Origin: Castor canadensis
Taxonomy: Eukaryota > Chordata > Mammalia > Rodentia > Castoridae
Reading direction: 5' to 3'
Assembly: GCF_047511655.1 (NCBI RefSeq)
Contig: NC_133389.1
Coordinates: forward strand, 152,039,973-152,103,972
Length of the DNA stretch: 64,000 nt
Shown: in pieces, positions 56,911 through 64,000 of the stretch
Numbering within the stretch: the stretch's first letter is position 1
How the letters are laid out: every line of letters begins with the position of its first letter
The notes under the pieces: generated by a model
Told to the model about the DNA's origin: nothing
Seen by the model: the letters and a program-made list of their open reading frames with translations, nothing else
Databases searched by the model: none
Made by a program: the position numbers and the translations under genes

Positions 56911-57180
56911 CAAGAGTCAGTGTTGGCTCTTCATGCTACAATGTTTGGCAGTTAAAAAACCATGCCCATCCCTATCCTGGGCATCAATCACTTTTGACTG
57001 CTCAGGACCCATTTCTTTTTCTAGTCATAGCTCCTCATCTGGCTTTGGTGAACTATCTATCACTCCCTGTTGGATACAATCATGATGGCTGTTTCATGTA
57101 AATCTAAGCTACACTAGAAATGTAGCATTGGAATTTCAATCCTGAGTGGTTTTGTTGTTGGTGTTTTTTTGGTTTTGGTT
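56911..57180. other. No gene seen
   Basis: Short unique-looking interval, with T-rich runs at the right that belong to the next SINE's tail. Confidence 0.35.
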
Positions 57181-57375
57181 TTTTTTTTTTTTAGTACGAG
57201 GGCTTGAACTCAGGGCCTACAGCTTGAGCCACTCCACCAGCCCTTTTTTGTGATGGGTTTTTTCAAGATAGGGTCTCTCAAACTATTTGCCCAGGCTGGC
57301 TTCGAACTGCAATCCTCCTGATCTCTGCCTCCTGAGAAGCTAGGATTATAAGCATGAGCTACTGGCACCCAGCTC
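57181..57375 (-). repeat. B1-dID composite SINE
   Basis: T tail, gtacgagggcttgaactcag, ggcctacagcttgagccact, then gttttttcaagatagggtct, ggctggcttcgaactgcaat, gagaagctaggattataagc. The shortened ID half identifies the dimer. Confidence 0.95.
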
Positions 57376-57690
57376 TGAATATTCTTGAGAATGGTCAGAG
57401 TTCAGCCTAGACCCCAGCATCCTGAAGAGATATCCACTGATTTCTGTCCACCATGAGCTGCACTGGCACCTGTCCACTCTAAGTCTGTATTTTCTGTTTT
57501 CCCTCTATTTCTGTGACTTTCCTGCATATCTTTACATTAGATATCTTCTTGCTTAAATTAACTAGAGTTGACTTCTGTTGCCTGCAACTGAAGTATTCTA
57601 ATTGCAATGTACACCTTCAGAATATATCCAGTTTTTTAAACTAAAATACTAAAATAAAAAAAATAGACATTTTAGAGATAAAAGAAATCT
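57376..57690. other. No gene seen
   Basis: Unique-looking with A-rich end. Confidence 0.35.
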
Positions 57691-57691
57691 C

Positions 57692-57808
57692 TGAGCTAGG
57701 TGTGGTGATGCATACCTGTAAACCCAGCACTCAGAAGACTGAGGCAGAAGATTTGAGGCCAGCCTAGACTACATAGCGAGGGTCTATCACCTTCCTTTCC
57801 CCCAAAAA
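57692..57808 (+). repeat. B1-like SINE monomer
   Basis: gagctaggtgtggtgatgca, tacctgtaaacccagcactc, gaggccagcctagactacat and agcgagggtctatcacc: B1 body in sense orientation. The tail is weak. Confidence 0.9.
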
Positions 57809-58370
57809 AAGTTCCCCAAATCTAGTCCAATCTTTTGTTTCCCAGACAATTGGAGAAATGAAACGACCTGACCAAAATCCTAATGCTGGTTGGTTAAAGT
57901 CATGCCTATACTGCAGGAGAGGTGACTCCTGTCTAGGAGCCCTTCGACTTTTCACTCTGTCTCCTGTGCTCGGATATTCTCTTCTAAGGTACTGCTTTTG
58001 TGCTACAATGGTAGGGTTAAGTAGCTGCCAAGGAAGACATACAGTCAGTCCATCAAGCCTGCAATGTTTACTATCGCCTTTCACAGACCACCTACCACAC
58101 CTCATATATAAATGAATGAGGGTGACTGTGGACCAGGAAAACTTCACTCATAGACTCTGAAATTTTAATTTTGGTTTCTCAAAATAGTCTTCTTTTGATT
58201 TTTTTCCTCTAAATACTTCAAAATGTAAAGACCATTCATGAACTGGACAAAAACAGGCAGAAGTCTCTGAATTTGACCTTCAGGCAATAGGCTACCTGTC
58301 TCTAGTTTAAGTCAGTTAGAGTACCTGCTATTTGCAATGAAATACAAGCTAACTTATACAATAAAGTCAT
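57809..58370. other. No gene supported
   Basis: The minus-strand 127-codon frame 57,764-58,147 overlaps the B1 and an 85-codon plus frame. Neither has a domain. Confidence 0.4.
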
Positions 58371-58374
58371 CATA

Positions 58375-58475
58375 CATTTTATTGATCATTTCACTATATG
58401 TGAGGCATACAATGAGAATAAGATGCAATCCCTTCTTGGATAACCTGAGGATCTAGTTGAAGACTCAAGGTATTC
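58375..58475 (-). mobile_element. L2 3'-end relic
   Basis: ttattgatcatttcactata, tgtgaggcatacaatgagaa, taagatgcaatcccttcttg: the antisense L2 3' end, diverged. Confidence 0.55.
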
Positions 58476-58479
58476 AGAC

Positions 58480-58690
58480 ATAGCCACCATTTATTACAAT
58501 GTGCTAATGACCTTGCCATTTAGATGAGTTAAATTTAATCTTCACTAACAATGCCATGAAATGACTTATTCCTATCTTACAGGTGAGGAAAGTGAGGCTC
58601 AGAGAGATCAAGCACTTGGCCCAAGGTCACATAGCCAGCATGTAACAAAGTGAAGATTTGAACCTTGACTGTGTAAAGCCCAAGAAACCA
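58480..58690 (-). repeat. MIR
   Basis: tagccaccatttattacaat, gagttaaatttaatcttcac, tacaggtgaggaaagtgagg, ctcagagagatcaagcactt and ggcccaaggtcacatagcca: well-kept antisense MIR. Confidence 0.93.
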
Positions 58691-59250
58691 AACACTGTGC
58701 CAAATGAAGCCTCACTGGAGTGGCTCCCATACACACTGTGATACCCACTGTCCACCATCTTCCCTTTCCTGCCCAGTCCTCCACCGACAGGAAGACCAGG
58801 GAAGTGCTGCTCACCCTCTATGCCAGGCCTTGGAATAACCCAGTCATCAACTCTTCATAACTCCTCCTCCTCCTCCTTGTAGATACAGCGTCTGATCCTT
58901 CATCTTGAGCTGGTCGAAGGTTTTGATTGTCACTTAACTTTTTCTGTGTTTGTTCTTACTCTCAAGCTATGCTATTGGTGTCAGGAGTGGAAATACCCCT
59001 CAGCTTCTTTGGTAACACTCAGGAACACACACACAGTAAGTGGAAAGTTGAAAACTACTGAAAAAGAATGAGATAAGAGGAGAAATCAGGCAACTAAAGA
59101 TACAATTATGAACTAAACATCATCATCTTCTATAAATGAGAAAAAAAATAAATGCACAAAAAAACATCAACTCTTACTCCGTAAGACAAACATATCTGGG
59201 AAATACTTGAGATGGTAAAAGTTAAAACACAGGGAGAAAACAAGGATTAA
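58691..59250. other. No gene seen
   Basis: Unique-looking, AT-rich to the right. (CTC)n-like run at 58,863-58,878. Confidence 0.4.
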
Positions 59251-59309
59251 ATCTTGAGTTCAAACACCAGCCCCCTCCCCCCACACACAAGGCAACTTAA
59301 AGAAAAAAA

Positions 59310-59445
59310 TAAGAATTATGGAGGGGGTGAATCTAAGTAAAATACATTGTAAACACATGTAAATGTCACAATGAGCTGCCCCCCTACAACTCTTTATGCT
59401 AATAAATAAAAAATTTAGAAAAGAAAGGAATAGAAATAGAGGATA
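59310..59445 (+). mobile_element. Possible retroposon 3' tail
   Basis: tatggagggggtgaatctaa, gtaaaatacattgtaaacac, gtcacaatgagctgcccccc and atgctaataaataaaaaat resemble a rodent LINE-associated 3' end from memory. No body seen. Confidence 0.4.
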
Positions 59446-59489
59446 AATCAACACCTGTACCTGAAAGAAGAGCCTCCTCCCCACCCCTA

Positions 59490-60260
59490 AAAAGTAGAAC
59501 AGGAAAAATATTTGACAATGTACTATAGAAAATTTTCACCAAACTCAAAGACCACTTGAATCTGCAGATTTAAAAGCCCTCTTCTACACTAGGAAAATTT
59601 TGTATAGAACCATCCATAAGATTTCAAGAATAAAGAAAGAATTCTCCAAGCATCCTAAAAGAAAGCCCAGTATCCAACAAAGGGAACATGTAAGCCTGGC
59701 TTCATCCTTGTAAACAGCAATATTCAACACCAGAAGATGATGGACGTTTCCAAGAGAAAGAAAGAGGACTCAAGAATTTTGTATCCAAGTCAGGTGTCAG
59801 TGGCTCACGCCTGTAATCCTAGCTACTCAGGAGGCAGAGATCAGACTTGAACGATCATGACTTGAACCCAGCTGACACCCTATCTTGAAAATACCTATCA
59901 CAGAAAAGGGCTGGTAGAGTGTAGTAGAGTGCCTGCTTAGCAAGCATGAGGCCCCAAGTTCAAACCCCAGTACCACCAAAATAAAAAAGAAAGAATATTG
60001 CACTTAGCAAGTAGTACTTCCATACACAGAGGTAACAATAGCCAGATGTTCTCAAATATTAAAGAATTTGGGGAATTAAGCACCACTGAGACTTTCCCAG
60101 TGAGGGAGAAAAGGAAAGAAAAATATACTTGGCAATTAAATATCGTCAGTCAAGAAATTGACCAAATTAGAGAATGTTATGTGAAAGCCTCATAAAAGGA
60201 CCAGCAGTAAACATTGAATCCAGTTAAATATAGAATGAGGACTAAACCTCTGGAGAAATA
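59490..60260 (+). mobile_element. Old L1M internal relic split by a SINE
   Basis: Left part 59,490-59,789 (cacttgaatctgcagattta, atattcaacaccagaagatg and caagaattttgtatccaagt) and right part 59,985-60,260 resemble internal L1M sequence of the type encoding ...'tctatatccagtgaaaat'. No frame survives. Confidence 0.6.
59790..59982 (+). repeat. B1+ID composite SINE
   Basis: B1 part gtgtcagtggctcacgcctg to ccctatcttgaaaatacct, then ID part gggctggtagagtgtagtag, gtgcctgcttagcaagcatg, gcaagttcaaaccccagtac-like 3' end and A-rich tail. ID half is near full length. Confidence 0.92.
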
Positions 60261-60740
60261 AATGAATGCAAACCAGAATGCATATGCCATAAACCCAAAT
60301 AAATTAAAAAGCATGGAAGAATCAAAAATTGGGAGACAGGAAGAAGCATGAGAACACTAAGTCACCTTACCACCAGCCTGGCAGGACACCAATCCAACCC
60401 CCACCCCAACTCTCTCCACTGATTTTCATCATTCATTATTTTTTTTCTTCTAACCTTGGAATGGTATTTTAGGAACTTGTATGTCTTGTCATTCAGGAAT
60501 TAGTATTTGAAGGTCATTAGTTGCACCTTAGTTCCTTTCTTCTGTTAAGCTCAGATAAACCCAAATTTGATGCTTTTCATTATTTTTAAAGAATGCATAA
60601 TATGATGACATTACTATAAAATTATTGTAAGTCTATACATATACACATGGTATATGCATATCGAGAATATATGCCAGGTGTTACTCACTGGTTATTTTTA
60701 TTTTTGGATGGTAATATTAACATCCAAATTCATTGCAAAT
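60261..60740. other. No gene seen
   Basis: AT-rich unique-looking sequence. Confidence 0.4.
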
Positions 60741-60744
60741 TCTA

Positions 60745-60965
60745 ATAGGCTATGAGTCAAGCTCTATCTAAGTACTTTACACGCATCTATAAATTTAACC
60801 CTCACAAGACTCCTAAGGAATAGACACTATTGTCACGCCCCTTTTGTAGGTAGGGAAACTGAGGCATGGAGCTGCCTCCTACAGTTACACAGATAGTAAA
60901 TGATAGAGCCAAGCGTCAAACCCAAGAATCCTGCTCCACAGCCTGTGCTCTTACCCATTGCTCCA
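60745..60965 (-). repeat. MIR
   Basis: gtactttacacgcatctata, aatttaaccctcacaagact, cctaaggaatagacactatt, gtagggaaactgaggcatgg and acacagatagtaaatgatag: clear antisense MIR. Confidence 0.94.
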
Positions 60966-61034
60966 TAAGTGGTTAGGCAGGTCATTTGTTGCTTTCCTCC
61001 TACTTGAAATTTTTATTTTTTATTTTTTTTTTTT

Positions 61035-61250
61035 GTGTATTCCATTTAATTTTAATGTCAACTCTGACAAGTAAGCTTAGTATTAGCCAGAAAAAATTAG
61101 GGTAATTGGTAAATCTCTTACATAAGAAGACTATTCATTAGATTTAGGGAGTTATTTAGTCACTTGAAAAGCTAACTGCATATTTATTTTTGTTTTAGGC
61201 TTAACCAACTAGAGCTAAACTTTTTTTTTTTTTCCTGTTAACACTTGAAT
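61035..61250 (-). other. Putative transduced flank of the source L1
   Basis: Non-L1 sequence between the L1 A-tail and the terminal A-tail. It has its own 13-base T run at 61,221-61,233, which could be genomic or a first-round tail. No family recognised. A match elsewhere in the genome beside a longer L1 would name the parent. Confidence 0.7.
61045..61056 (-). promoter_or_regulatory. ATTAAA polyadenylation signals
   Basis: Two overlapping-frame tttaat words (ATTAAA on the minus strand) lie 10-20 bases before the terminal A tract, fitting read-through transcription that bypassed the L1's own signal. Confidence 0.65.
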
Positions 61251-61877
61251 TTTATTTTATTTATTTATTTATTTTTTATTTTTTTTTCATTTTTCTTTTA
61301 TTATTCATATGTGCATACAAGGCTTGGTTCATTTCTCCCCCCTGCCCCCACCCCCTCCCTTGCCACCCACTCCACCCCCTCCCGCTCCCCCCCTCAATAC
61401 CCAGCAGAAACTATTTTGCCCTTATCTCTAATTTTGTTGTAGAGAGAGTATAAGCAATAATAGGAAGGAACAAGGGGTTTTGCTGGTTGAGATAAGGATA
61501 GCTATACAGGGCATTGACTCACATTGATTTCCTGTGCGTGGGTGTTACCTTCTAGGTTAATTCTTTTTGATCTAACCTTTTCTCTAGTTCCTGGTCCCCT
61601 TTTCCTATTGGCCTCAGTTGCTTTAAGGTATCTGCTTTAGTTTCTCTGCGTTAAGGGCAACAAATGCTAGCTAGTTTTTTAGGTGTCTTACCTATCCTCA
61701 CCTCTCCCTTGTGTGCTCTCGCTTTTATCATGTGCTCATAGTCCAATCCCCTTGTTGTGTTTGCCCTTGATCTAATGTCCACATATGAGGGAGAACATAC
61801 GATTTTTGGTCTTTTGAGCCAGGCTAACCTCACTCAGAATGATGTTCTCCAATTCTTTCCTCCTACTTGAAATTTTT

Positions 61878-63255
61878 AATTGATCACCATGTACCATTAA
61901 AAAAAAAGTCATTGTCTAAAAACAGAAAAGCTTCTACTCCCACGTGTTACCCAAGCCCACAGAGCAGAGCCTGCTCCCTCGCCTTCTTACTAATCTAAGG
62001 CAGACTCCTTGGAGGAGGTGTGAAATTAGCGCATGTTTCAGTGTCTTAATTCCTTAACAGTGTGCCCAGGCTTTGGAATTATAGGTGGCCTGAATTTTTA
62101 ATGATAATCATTGCAAAAGGATGAATCAAGATCCAGAATAGCATACCTGTGTTTTATGAGCACTGGGCAGATTAGCTGGAAGAAATAGGCCTCCTTAAGG
62201 GATCACCTCTGTGGGAAAAGAAAACAAGAGGTGGAAGAGGTTCCACACATACACAATCATACATCCAAGTTACTGTACCTCTGAACAACATGCCGGACTG
62301 ACACAGCTTCATTTGAAATGCTGTAACAACCAGTGTGATCCCTTCCGCCAACCAAGTGCTGTATGTTAAGGCTGGTGGTGGGGAGGAGCAGCTCCCAGGA
62401 AGATGGAGAAACAGCTGTTTGTGTCACCTGGGAATGACACCCACCTACAATCCCATCTCTTTGACAATGGTTCTAAAGTCCGTCCCCCCCCCCCCCCCCC
62501 GTCACTGTCACTTGCTCACCAAATTAATGATAAAGGAGAGAAGGACCTCAAATGCCTAGCCCCTAAAACAGGGAAAGACTGAGAGAGGGACAGAGCAAGT
62601 TCATAAATAAAACAAGAGCCTGAAGGGAAGAGCTGCTTTGTCAGAATATAAATATTTCCCTTCCCCTTTTATCTTTAATGTAGTGTGAGAAGCTTATTAA
62701 AGGGAAATGCCTCAGTCCCAGGAGCCCTCGCACACGCCTTGCAGGGAGCTGCCTGTAGAACGGCTGGCCTAGCCCCATGCTTCTAAAGTCTTCCCTGCTG
62801 GAAGTGAGCGGAAAGTGCAGAGCAATAAAGAAGGGAAGGAAGGGAAGCCACCGTGGCCATTAGGACCCTTATCTTGATGGGCCTGGCGTCATGTTATGTT
62901 AATCACCGGGAGAGATGCTGAGAGATTGAGGATGGGAATGCCTGTCTGCTCAAAGTCCTGGCCCCAGATTCCAAGGGACGCTGATATTGCTATTCTGCAG
63001 CTTTAGACAAGGGGGAATTTGTCCCATGGGGTGGACAGGAGAGTCCTATGGGTATTTTCCAGAGAAGTCCACTGTGGCTGCACACCTTACAACTCTGAGA
63101 AGCCCATCCATCAGGTGCCATAGTCTAGCCGAAGGCTGGAGACAGAGAGACACTTCTCCTCATTCCTCTCCACGCTCTCTCAGGGGAGCTGGCCCTGGTG
63201 GCTTTTCTACTGTACCCACCCTGCAAACTCCACAACGGAATCAAGGGGGAAGACA
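61878..63255. other. Repeat-poor block with a C17 run
   Basis: About 1.4 kb with no recognised transposon. Includes a 17-base C run (62,484-62,500). 62,640-62,960 looks unusually complex in composition (several CpGs) and is a candidate for conserved noncoding DNA. The 106-codon plus frame at 62,987-63,307 runs into the ID element and has no domain. Confidence 0.4.
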
Positions 63256-63260
63256 GACTG

Positions 63261-63347
63261 TTTTTTGGTGGGACTGGTGTTTGAACTCAAGGCTTCCTGC
63301 TTGCTAGGCAGGTAGACACTCTGCCACGTGAGTCATGCCCCCAACCC
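63261..63347 (-). repeat. ID SINE
   Basis: ggtgggactggtgtttgaac, tcaaggcttcctgcttgcta, ggcaggtagacactctgcca and cgtgagtcatgcccccaacc: antisense ID. Near-repeats gacagactgtttttt and gacaggtgtttttt flank it. Confidence 0.9.
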
Positions 63348-64000
63348 AGGACAGGTGTTTTTTAAATCTAAAGCCCCAGTTCTCTCATGCCCACCCCAGG
63401 GTATTGGTTTACGTCCTGCACTTTGAAGGGTGTGGGGTCTCATCATTCCTGCTGCAGATCTTCTTCGCCTCTCGTTCAGGCCTTCCATCCTCCCATTGGG
63501 ATGTCTTTTGGGGTCTCATCCCCACTAATTTTTTGTGTATGGCTAAAGTTGGCTACAGATCAGAGGGTTGGAGTCACTGCTGTTCCACTGAGCCCCCCAC
63601 TTTCAGGACCAATTACATCGAATGGCAACTTCTGCACAACAAGGAAGCATGTTATTCAGGGATGGTAAGAATGCTTAGCTGGTTTCCAGAGAATTTCTTG
63701 TCTCCTGTTCTAAACATTGCCTAGGAGGTATCTGTAATACCTGATTTAACATTCTGCCTCCTGCATATAAGTCCTCCCCTTGGAGTCGCTTAGGGGGCTT
63801 AGAACCTTGAGAGGGCCTATTTTCTGGGTTCCCACAAAGCATGTGGAGGAGGAGGCATGGGGGCAGGGTGGCATACGTATATCTGAGGGGTGGTTATGTG
63901 TAAAAGGGATTACATTTGTACTGTGAAGATCAATGGAAGCCTTGGGGAGGCAGATTACAGTTCAATATAATGAAGGACTTTCTAACAATTAAAGCTGTTG
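63348..64000. other. No gene supported
   Basis: A 129-codon plus frame (63,335-63,724) begins inside the ID element, so its start is not native. It shows no domain. The last 280 bases have no signal that I recognise. Confidence 0.4.

Larger units (their letters stand above)
60992..61877 (-). mobile_element. L1 insertion with a 3'-transduced segment
   Basis: A 23-base direct repeat (60,992-61,014 and 61,855-61,877, beginning ctttcctcctacttg) bounds a unit with two T-rich tails. At the right, 61,291-61,854 is an L1 3' UTR and the extreme 3' end of ORF2, homologous to 30,700-31,255. At 61,251-61,290 is the L1 A-tail. 61,035-61,250 is non-L1 DNA, and 61,015-61,034 is the terminal A-tail. On the minus strand the non-L1 segment ends with two ATTAAA signals 10-20 bases before the tail. 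The target reads TTTTT/AA, the L1 endonuclease preference. Confidence 0.87.

Noticed and set aside
57764-58147. 127-codon minus-strand frame
   Set aside because: Its end lies within a B1 element, and an 85-codon plus frame overlaps it. No domain.
63335-63724. 129-codon plus-strand frame
   Set aside because: Its start codon is inside an antisense ID SINE. No domain in the remainder.

Overview
This is a window of mammalian, almost certainly rodent, nuclear DNA with no protein-coding gene that I can support. Fingerprints of the lineage are the SINEs: tRNA-Ala-derived ID elements, B1-like 7SL monomers, and B1+ID composites. The composites with an internally shortened ID half match what is called B1-dID. 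Their exact form, and the L1 3' ends (C-rich 3' UTR at 30.7 and 61.3 kb), look to me most like beaver (Castor). The species call comes from memory of repeat structure and is not a database result (about 70% sure for Castor, over 95% for a non-murid rodent). There is no bacterial or plasmid content, no CRISPR array, no functional tRNA or rRNA gene, and no recognisable exon series.

Layout. 0-13 kb is a dense repeat field: old L1M 3' UTR pieces, MIR and L2 relics, a long GAAA/GA tract, B1 and composite SINEs, an L2 endonuclease relic at 8.1-8.4 kb, and a 1.4-kb L1 ORF2/3'UTR relic at 11.2-12.6 kb. 12.7-30 kb holds four MaLR/ERVL-type solo LTRs, two Tigger-type DNA transposons (15.5 and 18.6 kb), an hAT transposon split by one of the LTRs (28.1-28.7 kb), MIRs, and long unique stretches. 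30-45 kb has a well-preserved truncated L1 with clean target-site duplications (30.65-31.63 kb), a MIR that has taken two later SINE insertions (32.5-33.2 kb), L2 relics, a second copy of the 15.5-kb Tigger-like type (43.4-44.1 kb), and a fifth LTR (44.4 kb). 46-57 kb is comparatively repeat-poor, with an LTR-like block at 54.3-54.8 kb. 57-64 kb has more SINEs, an L1M internal relic, and an L1 insertion at 61.0-61.9 kb that appears to carry a 3'-transduced segment.

The window therefore reads as intergenic or intronic DNA whose history is recorded in nested insertions. The clearest biological signals are the putative L1 3' transduction (60,992-61,877), the trimeric B1-B1-ID SINEs (three copies), and microsatellites seeded at SINE tails. 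I did not find a new functional system. The open reading frames present are short and overlapping, and most are shadows of repeats. A few unexplained ones and a CpG-dense patch near the left end are listed as leads only.
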